Both the position numbers and the translations under genes were made by a program. This document shows, piece after piece, positions 23,801 through 34,500 of a stretch of DNA of 64,000 nt. Origin of the DNA: Rhododendron vialii (taxonomy: Eukaryota; Streptophyta; Magnoliopsida; Ericales; Ericaceae); NCBI RefSeq assembly GCF_030253575.1, contig NC_080558.1:36835611-36899610 (forward strand). Direction: 5' to 3'. A model generated the notes under the pieces. That model saw only the letters and a program-made list of their open reading frames with translations, was not told the DNA's origin and made no database searches. The first letter of the stretch is position 1; each line of letters opens with the position of its first letter.

Positions 23801-26800
23801 ATCAGAGAAAGAAGAGAACTACTTCACATCAGAGGCATTGGAAATATACCTCCTTATTCGCTGGATCTAATGCGCTTAGCATCTCTGAGAGGACATCCAT
23901 AATACCACGAGCATTCTGAATTTCCGTCAAGCTATCAAACAAAAATGAATAGCCATACTCAATAATATTTAACTTGGTTGAAGAAGCAAAACATGTTTAA
24001 TGTAAAATCCCCTTTCATCAAATCCACAAAAAGTTTATCGGGGCAAAGATTTGCAAAATTAATCAAAACCAAAAATGCACACACTTGCACAGTTGCACCA
24101 CAACACTTAACCACCCAAATGCAAATAAGAAAAGATTGCATGAGATCTAAAAGTCCATGCAAACTCAGAAAGAAGCTCTAACTAGACAAGTATGTGTTGG
24201 CTGAAAGTTGGGGGCAGTTAGGTACACTGACATTGGATGGGGATGATTTGCCTTTATTTTCAAACAGAAAGGAGGGCTTAATACATACCTCAATGTTGGA
24301 AACTCAGCTTCCGCGGAAGACTCGGCCGCTTCTTCCCTAAATTCGGCAGAACGAACATTTTGTGGATATGAAGATAGAGGCTGTGTTTGTGGGGGTGTAA
24401 AAACAGGGGCAGAACTTTCAGTTCTCTGAGGGAATACTGCCCCAGCACGCTGAAACCAATAAGCAAATTTTCGATAAACAATTAAAAAAAACTGGTGACC
24501 CAATAGCTTTTATATGTGACAAAGAAGAAAAATGACTAGCCGATTGAACAAAGAAAAACTAGTAGTAAAACGACTAAGTCGCAATGTCCCATCTTCTAAA
24601 TGTACATAAGAATATGATACCCTAACAGAATGGAGTTTCTTATTAACAACTTCTCCACGTGAGACATATTTATTTAAACACAACTTACCAATAACTCCTG
24701 GTATGCAGCATAGAACTGTGGATATCTTGCCCTTGGTCCCCCAAAAGCTTCTTGCCAAGTATCAATTAGAATCAATATCTTCTCTTTGACATGGAAATCG
24801 GGCTAAGAAAACAAATAAATTAATGTATAAGAGACCGTATTAACCAAAAAACTGTGTGAGGAAATAATGAATAAAAAAAGATATCAGAGGAGAAAGAAAT
24901 GGTAGAATTCATATTCTAACCTTCTTCTTCACTATTTTCACCATCTCATGAGGTAAATCTTTCTCCGCGACATGCATATGGATAAGGTCCCCGCAATTCT
25001 TTATGACAGTCTCCAATAGCTAGAATATGGGTAACCAGACCAAGTAAACCAATAGCCTCTTTAAGACAATTTGTGCAAACAACAGAAGAATGTTGCATTT
25101 CATCCAATTAAAACTAGACATCGAATACTTCATCTCAAGTTGCAATGTAGTTCCTACAGCTGAGGCCAACTTATTTGAACGAGGCATCGGGCTTGCTTAA
25201 GCTAGTTACACTGGTGGAAGTAAATAAGGATTGATAGCCTTATTGGCAAGCCTAACGCAAAGCCCATCTACAAAGACAAAGATCATAGTTCTCTGTGGCC
25301 CTTTTGTTGCCATCAATCAAACCAGAACATGTTTAAGGTCCTGATATCACCCAGTAACCATAAGCGAAGGCCTGACTTCCAGTTTCTCCTGGGTTCGCAT
25401 GCAAATCACTAGACTCACTGCGAGCAGACTTGTCACCTTACAAAAGGGTCTTATTAACCCTGTCCCATACATCTACGTGTTTCAAGGATGTAGCTTGTGT
25501 CTACTTTCTCAAGCTACTCCAAAATAGATTTTCCTGCACCTCCTGTGTTTCTGTTAATCACTTGAATAAATCTACAGCTCCTATGAAGATCACAACAATG
25601 GGAATAGAAACATCACTACCACTAGCAATATAGACTACGGTCAATTTTTTGGATACAGGCTGGACTTGGAGTAAGAAAAAATTGAAGTTTTCATATTCTG
25701 GTACACTTCAACCCAGACAGCATGTAGTTATGTACCTAAGCGGCTAGCACCAACCAAAACAACAATCACAGAACAATCGCATTTGTATTCGCACAACGTT
25801 AGCCTAGAAAGGGTTGAAGCATTCCTAAAGCCTGAAAACTAGGTACATCGCATAGGAAAATAAAACGCAACAAAGAATTGAAAACGGCAGGATGAAACAG
25901 CAGAGAGAAGAATGATATTCCCAAGAAAAGACACATTCATATCACTGGAAAATAGAAAATGTAGCCTTTCAGAACTTACTGTGAGGGCAAGAAGTTGAAC
26001 CTTTGGATTTTTGCTTCCAAGGCGCTTTTTTATGCCTTTTACTACATCCTTTGATTGCCTGGTAAATCAAAGCCAAATTAAGTACCAAAAGAATCACGAT
26101 TAACTACCAACGTCACATATATATAGAGCAAAAAAATCCTCACTAGAGAAATGGTCAAATGGAGAAAGGAAAAGCGAATAACAACACTTGATATATAAAC
26201 CTGGCTGACAGAAAGTGTTAGCATACATAGGATGAGAAATGAAAAGTTCCTCTAGTAGGTCCTAGAGTCATTACTATAAGGTCATCAACGCCGCAATTTT
26301 CAATCGAATGAGGAATGGGATAGAAGAAAAATCCACCAATCGCCATAAAAAGATCTCTGGTATCATACTGAGCAAGAAGTGCAATAGCATGACTCTCCGT
26401 ATTTATATGGTTTGGCTAAAGAATTTAACATTTCATTAGGTGATTATGGCTTTTCAGAATATATGACAAAGTCGGTGGGGATTGTTACAGGGTAGAACTC
26501 AACCTCAAAAGGTAGCAATTGAAGTGAGGGTGCCCTCGGCGTCTCACGCGTTCATTTTACTTTGGTACCCAGGAGACAATGTGGGACTTCGCTTCACACC
26601 CTCCCTCACATGCAGCGTGCTCACTCGGCAGCAACTGCCGCATGCAGGCTAGAGACACGCAACCTACTGATCTTTGGTACCTAGCTCTGATACCATGTTA
26701 CACAGACTTGGGTATAACTCAACCTCAAAAGCTAGCTATTTTAGTGAGGGTGCCCCCACGCTTATATACTTCATATTACTTTGGTACCTAGGCAATGTGG

Positions 26801-29800
26801 GACTTCGCTTCACAATAACTCTATGTCAATGGCTTTAAAGAATCCTTGCCGGTCACTATTTTCACCTAAATAAGGAAAAATACGAGGAAAAAAAAATCAG
26901 ACATCGCTCTCCATTGAAACTACTTTTTCGGTTTTTCCTACCCTTTTGTGATATGCCACTATACACTCAACCTCTTTGCTTCTATAGCATAACCTTTCCG
27001 CGCTTCCTGCCTATTTAATAGCGAAAAAGGGCATCTCCGAGACTTCATCAAACTCAAATATGATATTAAAGAGGCCAAACTGAACTCGAACTCTTTCATC
27101 AAAGCTATGCTGAATCAAGGGAGAGGCAAGTTTCTCATAAGATCCAGCCATACCCAACTCTTTCACCAAATTCTCAACGATCATGTTGCCAAAGCTAGAA
27201 AATATATGTTGTGCCCCAGATTATCTTCACCTAAGCTTCTTCGACAGAAAACACCTAGGTGTCACCACTCACCATTCCTAGGCAACTAATATCTTGCACA
27301 TTGTGCTAGTGAGATTGATGTAAATGTTAAGGTCTGAAGCTATACCCAGAGGAGTTACCAAGAAGGGAAAGAACTATTGGAGGAAAAATAAGTTAAAATA
27401 AACAATTGGTATAATGTGGAGATTGTACATATGATTCATGGAAAATTGTGAAGCTGCCTATTGGAGTGCTCAATATCAAATTAAGCTTTTGGCCGATATA
27501 TACACTGGAACGACCCGTGCCAACTGACCTGCTAATCCTCAGCCTAATCACCTAGCTCAAAAAGTTAATCTCGAGTTATATAGTAGCTGCTAAAAATTTG
27601 TTATATAACACTTCCATTTTCGATTCCCTACCAATGTGGAACAATAGTTTGTAATCCCCCACACTTGGGATTACAACTTCCACCCTCCAAGAGATATGAG
27701 ACAAGTGCCCACTTAAAACACGTCAAGCTTTTGAAGCTTGTCTCATGCGGGACCAGCCCCACACTTCCGGTTGCTGTAGGCTCTAATACCACCTGTAATG
27801 GCTCGCATCAACTAACCTGCTAACCCTTATAGCCTAATCATGTAGCTCAAAAGGTTAACCTCATACTATACAGTAGTTGCTCAAATTCCATATACAATAC
27901 TTTAACTTCCAATTCCCATACACTCTCACAAACCAGTTGGTTGGCGTCTGGTCAGGAAGTGGAAGTTGAGGAGTGGTTGTGGGTGACGTCACCTCAGCAC
28001 GAGGCCCACACGAGTCATGTTGATCTTCGAGGCAGGGTGCTCCTATAAATACTACAATAATAAACCCTAAGAGGTATGCCTTTCCCTAGCTAAAGTTTCA
28101 TGCCTCCTCTCTTGTGAGCTGAGGACTGACTTAAGCATCGGAGTGCCTTTCGGCCAACATCTGGCGAGGCACTAACCGGTGTATGAGGGACCTGACTCAA
28201 CCCATTCAAAAGATCCGAGAGAATTAGAAGTTCCAGATTGAACACCACCCCAGCCAAAAGGCACTAACCGGTTGTTCTTTTGTAGAGCTAGGTGGAAGAG
28301 GACCTGACCCAACCCAATCAAAGGATCCGAGTAGGTCCGGCGCAACCCCAAGGCCCAAGAGGCCTAAGCCTTGGGCATCCCAAAAATTCCAATTTTTAGG
28401 GGCACTCCAATATTTTTATTATTTGGGTTTGAGTAGTTTTAAGCCCAATTGAATGAAAAAAAAATGCCCAATTAGAGGTAATAAGTTAGCCCAACCCACC
28501 ATCCCATAAGCCCAAGAGCCCTTCCCACTAAATCCCCAAAATTATTTCCCCCAAATCGCCGAATAACACCTCCCCAAAATCGTTTCCCCCCAAACCCACC
28601 CCAAAAACTTGACGATCTTGGCAAAATCCAGTGTTCTAAATGGCGCTCGGCACTAGTCGGGCGGCGGCAAGCGCCTAGGCACCACCGAGCGATTCGGCGT
28701 TTTTTTCCAAAATATTTTTTTTAGATATATTTAAGGCAATCAAGCTCCGCCAAATCTCCCTTAGCCGCCTAGCTTCCTAGCCACCAAACTCTGCCAAATC
28801 TCCCTATCCCCTGAATGAGCCGCCGAGGGTGAAATCATGGCGCAGAGCGCCTAGGCGGCCATTTAGAACACTGGCAAAATCAAGAGAAGAAGATCAACGC
28901 GCACCACAAAACTCGAAGAACAGTGGTACACGCCAAGGTAAATCGATGGCAATCAGTTCATTGTAACTAACTAATCGATGGTAATTGGTAAACCCACCCC
29001 TTATTGAAATGGTATAGGGTTTGTCGGCTTGTTTACTAAATCAATGTAACTAACTAAAATAATCAGTTCATTACTATATAGTAGATTTGCCTTTTTTCAT
29101 TACGTTATAATTTTCTTTGAGTAATGTAAGATTTGTGTGGTCCCTTGTCTGTTTGTTGTTGGCTTTCAACGCATGTGGTTTTCTATGTTGTTGTTGCCGC
29201 TCACTTGATTTGTGCTCAAGCTTATTGGAAATTGAAATGTAGGACCAGTATATACTACACACTGCGGAGTCTTAAGAGTATATCTCTCTCATTCGCTTGC
29301 AAAGCTTCAAATCCGTAAGTATTCTCTTATTATGCAGACCGAGGGTGCTTAGATTTGTACTCTTTAAGGGCACACTTTTTTTTATTAGGCCTTGGGCACT
29401 AAAAACCCTTGGGCCGGTCCTAGATCCGAGAGAATTAGAAGGTGCATATTGAACACCACCCCACATAACCCTTGAAAAAGAGGGCTAGAAAACACGGTAA
29501 ACACCGACCTCTCAAGCCTATGTCCAACAGAGCTGATGATATGGAACCTATTCCACCCTCCGATGGAGTTTACTCAACTACGACTACTTAGGAAGTTCTA
29601 GAGGGAAAACTCAGCAGGCACCCTTTTTTTTGGCCCCACGAGTCCATTTATACCCAAAATGCGCCCTTACCCTATGGCTCCCATGTCCCTAAACAATGAA
29701 ACGAAATACAGACCAATAGAATGGTGTATGTGTTTGATTCTTTTTTTTGGATAAGTAAATGTGTGTGTGTTTGATTATTGTTATTATTATTGTTTGCTAT

Positions 29801-31222
29801 GCAGCCAGGTAGATGAACCTCAACAATATCTATTCTGTCTTTGGTTTTCTTCATCCTTCGAGGATAGAAGACGTAACAAGAACTCCAACAATGGGAGGAT
29901 GAATTCAATAACGCAATTCAAAAAATACCGTACAGTCTCTATTCACCACATATGGATGGCGAGAAATAAAACTCTCCACTTGAAAACAAAACAGATAAGA
30001 ATCATGAGATTCTGCAACTTTACTCAAAGATCTGTAGTCTGGTCACTCGGGCCGTTGTACCGTTTGACCTATGTGAACAATCTCAGTACATATGGCGCAG
30101 GCGAAAAGCAAGGTTCCTAAGATGCTAACACTGGGACTACTATTGCTACAGGAGCTTATTGGCGGAGCAAGAAGAACGGAGTAATGTCCACGTGGAAATT
30201 CATTTTCATTTAAAACATAAAGAGCTTCCTCGTTCGTACTCAATCAGTAGATCAATGATTAGAATGCGTATCCCTATCCAGTCAATAAAGAAAGATTAGG
30301 TTCGCGCTTCCGAAAAAAAATGAAGAAATCTCGTTGTCGCAGGCAGGCCTCTGTATCTACACTAGCAAAAATAGGGAAATTGATGCTGGCTGCTTTACTG
30401 CGTGTGGAGAGAGAGGAACAGCAGCCATGGTGGACAAGCTAGAAGAATGGAGGAAAGAGTGATTGAAATCAAATAGGTCACTAAAGCAAGGATCAGCACT
30501 TGAAGATAAGTTCAAAGCAGCCAATAAATTAGATGTCATGCTTGGCTTGGAGCTCTACTTACTAAAAGATCTCAGAGCAATAGTGGGGCAGTGAAGCGGA
30601 GAATGATTTGACTGTTGAGTTTGATTAAGCTCTTATATGACGTAGCAAGTGTTGTTTCACATGGGTTTCATTTGCTCTGGACAGAATTCAAGAATCCATC
30701 CTCTTAACTTTGAGTTGTTTTTGTACAATTCTAATCTTTTCCATTGTCCTAATCTTACCTAACAAAAGCAAATTGCCCTTACATCTTCAACCACCAGAGA
30801 TGCAAAAATGATCAAGAATTCTCAAACCAAACCGAGCCTTGCGTCCCTATCAATTTGGGCCCGCTACATGAATCCACATTTTCCATTGAGCTCTATACAG
30901 GCTACCTGTTCACTTTTAGATTTAGTTACCCAAGTCCTTTTGTATCACGGCATCCATCAAGATTTCTCAAAATACAACTAAATTACATACAGCCAATACA
31001 TACTAAAGAAGAACAAGGGCAACAAATTCAGAACAAAAGTTCGCATAAATCATAATATAATCACAAAACTATAGCTAAGATGCTATTCAAATAGATAAAA
31101 CAGAAGAGCAAGAAAACATACGCTGGGTCGCGATTCAACATGTCACAGATCTCGATGTTCATGGCCCAATCGGGGCCGATGAGCATGTCGCTCGTGGCTC
31201 GTTCGACGAAGGAATTGACCAT
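17842..31222 (-). CDS. TOL: TOM1-like (TOL) protein, VHS-GAT ubiquitin-binding ESCRT adaptor (10 exons, 650 aa)
   Basis: Exons 5'->3': 31222-31122, 26058-25980, 25019-24921, 24802-24689, 24449-24289, 23931-23850, 23038-22953, 20883-20695, 20074-19632 and 18440-17842 (1953 nt, all phases close). Residues ~1-131 form a VHS domain ([45 protein letters not shown]). Residues ~184-270 form a GAT domain ([53 protein letters not shown]). The linker has RAGAVFPQR and [12 protein letters not shown]. The C-terminus is long, Gln/Met/Tyr-rich and disordered, with MDLLSGDDF and ALALVDMF (clathrin-box-like) and a 13-residue repeat ([10 protein letters not shown] twice), ending [22 protein letters not shown] proteins bind ubiquitinated cargo at the plasma membrane and early endosomes and pass it toward vacuolar degradation. 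The length and tail fit the TOL6/TOL9 clade. Intron 1 is 5 kb and packed with transposons. Confidence 0.95.
18957..19350. mobile_element. Long-hairpin MITE in TOL intron 9
   Basis: Arms of ~180 bp fold on each other. The left has CTATGGGCACATATGAGC, GTGGGGCCCACCTCGGGTCC and AAAAATCAGCTCAACCCGA. The right has the inverted TCGGGTTGAGCTGATTTTT, GGGACCCGAGATGGGCCCC and CATATGTACCCATAG. Same family as 8215-8460 and 50740-51090. No clear target duplication. Confidence 0.88.
20222..20310 (+). mobile_element. Au-like SINE 3' end (TOL intron 8)
   Basis: GAGCCTAATGTCCCAATTAC followed by GGGGTTGGCTACATGAATC resembles the conserved 3' part of Au SINEs. A similar piece occurs at 30820-30905. The tRNA-like head was not found, so it is 5'-truncated or a look-alike. 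Confidence 0.5.
20896..21135 (+). mobile_element. TRIM (small LTR element) in TOL intron 7, touching the exon 8 acceptor
   Basis: LTR1 is 20896-20969 (TGTTGAGAATATAAATAA...GGTTAACA). The primer-binding site TGATATCAGAGC (20978-20989; consensus TGGTATCAGAGC, initiator tRNA-Met) follows. A purine tract GTGAGGGGGCG precedes LTR2 at 21084-21135 (TGTTGACAATATAAATAA...GGTTAACA, with an internal deletion). Total 240 bp with no coding, so it is a TRIM. LTR1 starts 13 bp from exon 8, which begins at 20883. No clear 5 bp target duplication. Confidence 0.82.
21454..22132. mobile_element. Non-autonomous hAT element in TOL intron 7 with 8 bp TSD
   Basis: A 679 bp insertion with ends TAGTGGTGGAGCCAGG and GTAGCTCCGCCAATG, flanked by a perfect AGTATAAA duplication (21446-21453 and 22133-22140). 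No transposase frame inside. Confidence 0.85.
23145..23265 (+). mobile_element. TRIM fragment, same family as 20896-21135
   Basis: CTAAAGTTGTCCCGCTCTGA, TTTTAGATGAGTTGGTGGT and CAACAATGTAACATAACATA correspond to LTR1 of the neighbouring TRIM, followed by a decayed primer-binding site AGTATCGGAGCAGC. The second LTR is not evident. Located in TOL intron 6. Confidence 0.7.
26483..26814 (-). mobile_element. Complete TRIM element in TOL intron 1
   Basis: Read on the minus strand. LTR1 is 26814-26696 (119 bp, TGTGAAGCGAAGTCCCAC...GTAACA). It is followed at once by the perfect primer-binding site TGGTATCAGAGC (26695-26684), a ~85 bp core, the purine tract GAGGGAGGG, and LTR2 at 26598-26483 (116 bp, same ends TGTGAAG...GTAACA). 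Total 332 bp, non-coding. All cis-acting parts of a tRNA-Met-primed element are present. Flanks (GGGAT / ATAAC) do not match. Confidence 0.9.
27490..27930 (-). mobile_element. Degenerate TRIM-like element
   Basis: Two diverged direct repeats (~27500-27660 and ~27790-27920) share CCTGCTAA, GCCTAATCA, TAGCTCAAAA, GTTAA and CAGTAG/TAGTAGCTGCT. A GTGGTATTAGAGC motif on the minus strand (~27780-27792) sits just after the upstream repeat, as a primer-binding site would. Boundaries are uncertain. Confidence 0.55.
28333..29422. mobile_element. Non-autonomous hAT, 1,090 bp, 8 bp TSD
   Basis: The ends TAGGTCCGGC and GGGCCGGTCCTA are inverted repeats. The flanks carry a perfect GATCCGAG duplication (28325-28332 and 29423-29430). 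Subterminal CCAAGGCCCAAG / CCTTGGGC motifs support one element. The interior is non-coding and itself carries a second hAT (28629-28873). Confidence 0.9.
28629..28873. mobile_element. hAT MITE nested in the 28333-29422 hAT
   Basis: A 245 bp element with ends CAGTGTTCTAAATGGC and GGCCATTTAGAACACTG, flanked by a perfect 8 bp duplication GCAAAATC (28621-28628 and 28874-28881). The GC-rich interior has repeated GCCTAGGC / GCGCC motifs and no ORF. Confidence 0.92.
30820..30905 (+). mobile_element. Au-like SINE 3' end (TOL intron 1)
   Basis: GAGCCTTGCGTCCCTATCAA followed by GGGCCCGCTACATGAATCC parallels the copy at 20222-20310, including the downstream CATTGAGCTCT. The head is missing. Confidence 0.45.
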
Positions 31223-31430
31223 TTCTGTTGCTTTTTAACGAAATTCTTGCTAACCCTAGGAATTTCCGATGGTGATCGGAATCTGATATCAAGGGTGGTG
31301 AGCCCTTCTTTTTTCCAGCGAGATCACGACAATTCTCGAGAATAAATAAATTTGGAACATTTTTGAAAAATACATGTACAACTCAAAGTCAAAAAAACAG
31401 ATCGACCAGTCGTAAAACCATTAAACCATA

Positions 31431-31468
<38 letters not shown>

Positions 31469-31540
31469 AGCTGTTTTTCTATTTCTTTTTCTTCTTTTTT
31501 TCTGTTGGGAGATGCCTGCTTTTGATTTTTAAATGAAATT
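31223..31540 (-). promoter_or_regulatory. TOL gene 5' leader and proximal promoter
   Basis: The region upstream of the TOL start codon has a (CT)n tract on the plus strand (~31434-31466), i.e. GA-rich on the coding strand, about 212 bp from the ATG. GA/CT tracts near plant promoters are common. No TATA box can be assigned with confidence. Confidence 0.45.
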
Positions 31541-34500
31541 AAAATACAGGAATAACGATGATGGAGTATATATTACACTTATACCCCTGTATACTTGTGA
31601 AACATCATTGTCACTCTCATTATTATCTGAAATAATATCACTTCTACCCCCTGTCAATTGACGGGCAAAGTTACAATAATGCCCTTATTTATCACATTGT
31701 TAATGAATTCTCACATCTACTAATCTACCCCATCCGGCCATTCCCATGCTCCCTCTCTACCAAATTCCCAAACCTCTAGCTAATTGATCAATGGCTCGAT
31801 CGTAACATCCATAAGCCAACAAAACCTAATTCTCCTGCACATACTATATATCCATAAGCCAACATACTCTCTTTGGCAAAAACTAGTTCTATGATTCATA
31901 TGCTAAACTCCTAATCTTGTTAGTCGTTCAAAATTAGATCATGTTATTAGCTGGTGATTTCTTGTTGACAAAGGAAAGTGAACGTCACAAAGGGAAAAAT
32001 CTTATATGAACCCCAAAGCTTTATTCGTATGATTTATGGGTTTGGTTTAAGCATTAGTAGTTTAGTGATCTCAAATATAATGATATCAACTTTCTTCCAT
32101 TGAGGATGTGTTTCCCTTTTGAGTTCACTGATCAATGACGATGTGGTTAATAGTCCAAAACAACAGTCCCAAAAGGTTTCTTGATAATGAAAAAAGTAAT
32201 GAGGTTTTGTTTTCGATTCTACCATGTGCAATAATATCTTTTACCAAGTGAAGAACCTCATCTCACTTGTTTTTGGTGTTTCTATTGATTGTTATGTCAT
32301 TTGACAATGTGGGCGCTTTAATTTCTAGTTTCTAAACTTACATGGGTTTATGAAAATTTTATTCAGTGTGGGAGCAAGCTTTATATTTAGTTGTTGAATT
32401 TTGTCTTCAACATAGTATTATTGCTGCGAAGAATCCAATAGTGTCAAAATCAAAGTGTCACACTACATGACTTACAAAAGCATATAATAATCAACAAGCT
32501 AACATGGACTTTATAACATAAATAATTTGAAGCATCCATGTAAATCACTTATTCCGCTAAAATGGCATGTGAATTGCAAGATGTTATGTGCATCAACCTC
32601 AATTCAATTTGACTAAAAAAAATTTAAGACTGACGTGGATGTTCCAAGAAGCAATACATGTATGATACTTTTTTGAATGTATACAGATGGTGAGGAATAT
32701 GATTTTGTGTGCATGATTGTTTTACTTATGTCCTCAATATTAGATTTTTATTCAACTTTCTTTCTTGTTGTGTTGTTACATATGATTAATTATTTGATGT
32801 TCGTATTTGTAAACCAAACATTATAAATTCCTACGGTGTCATGTGTGCAATGAGTATTTTATTTTCATAAACTAAAAAGACAAGTAGTTACTTTTTGTGA
32901 GAAACATCAACATGGCTACTTTTTGTGTTTTTATTTGCGTCATAAATAATCAAGTTAATTCAATTGAATTATGATATACGAAGATTTTAAAGTATTTTTT
33001 TGTAGGTTAACAGATATGGAAGATGGCATTTGTAGCCACGTTTGGCAAATGGTGGTGGTAGGTTTGTTAAAAGATGGAGAAAGTGATAAGGGTATATTGA
33101 GCATTGAGGGGTTCATCATATTTCCCGTTAGGTTAACAAACAATTGATGAATACAAGTGGAGTGGAGTGCAGTTGATGCCTCCCTCATCCTCTCATGCAC
33201 ATGTGCAGAGTTCGATTCCCATAAGTATCCCTCCCCCTCCCCCAAGTCCCCTAGCATAGAGTATATTAGGTTTAACAAATGGTAAAAAAAAAAAAAACAC
33301 AGACAACTGAGTAACGGGTGAGGTTCGTATTTATGTAAAAATGCAGGTAGACAATTGTAATTTAGAGAGTAAAGGAGAAGATAGTAATATTCCAAAAGTA
33401 TATAGGGGTGTCAGTGTAATATACTAAAATAAAGAATGTAACATCGTTGTATATGGCCGGTGTGTCGCATATAGTAAAGTAGAACAGTTATTATTTACAA
33501 TTACTATAACATGTATGCATAGAAAAATCACACAAAGACAAAAGTTTCCCAGTAAGAATGGTTTTTTTAATTCTTGAGTTGTGAATACTAATTTGAAATA
33601 CCAACTTGTGATGGCATCCATAATAAAATTAGTGGCAAAGCCATGCTATGCACAAGAGCTTCTATCATTTATAAGGACAATACGGTAATCGTGGTAAGTA
33701 TCCTAAAAATTATCTAAACCCACAAAGCAACGACAAAAGCAATTGATGGACATAATAGGAAAAATTAGGCAAGCCTCCAATTCCACTTCCACGATCCTTT
33801 ACTTCAGTGTGTGGATAAAAAAGAAAATTAAATAATCATCTTGTTTGAAGCCTCTACTTTAAGTCCTCATCCATGGTATTATCTCACCAATTAAGTATCC
33901 ATCCTGAAATTGCATAATTGTCATATAATGTCATTCTTTATTAATTTTCACTCTTCTGCCCAATTTTCAACCCCCATTTAATACTTGTCGTCTTTCTCCG
34001 TTTTCTTCCCATCTCTCCCACTATTCCTAACCCTAACCTATGCCACTCACCCCCAATTTGCCTTGTGTTGCTAAATGGATAGATTGCCTTCTCACCGAAA
34101 ACGTTTCTTCTTCCGATGATATATCACTCGATTTATCCTTTTCTAGTATGAATGAGTTTGTTTTTTCATTTATTTTTTTCCTTCACGGCTTTTTCGAGAT
34201 ATTTGATATTTTGGGTAATACCGATTTGTGCTTTCTAAATTCAATATTACTTTGCATTCTTACTGCTTCGTTTTTTATGATAGTTGTCGTATGTTGGCAA
34301 AATGGACCTGTGTTTAAGATCCATAAATTTTCAGCTACGCTCCCATTTCTTTTACCAACTATAGGATTTTTGAGTTTGAATGAAAAGTGTTTAAGAAATG
34401 TGATTGCAAATTTATCATGCCTGGAGAATTTATCATGTTTGTAACATATTTGTCATGTCACCAATCATAAGTTAGTCATGTTTGTAACCTATTTATCATA

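Larger units (their letters stand above)
27930..29480 (+). mobile_element. Gypsy (Tat-like) LTR/leader fragment, interrupted by a hAT
   Basis: CTCCTATAAATACTACAATA (TATA box) is followed by GAGGACTGACTTAAGCATCG and GAGTGCCTTTCGGCC, a signature I associate with LTRs of Tat-type gypsy elements. Downstream, a unit with AGGCACTAACCGGT, CCTGACTCAACCCA and GAACACCACCCC occurs twice in tandem. The second copy is split by the hAT at 28333-29422. Confidence 0.55.
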
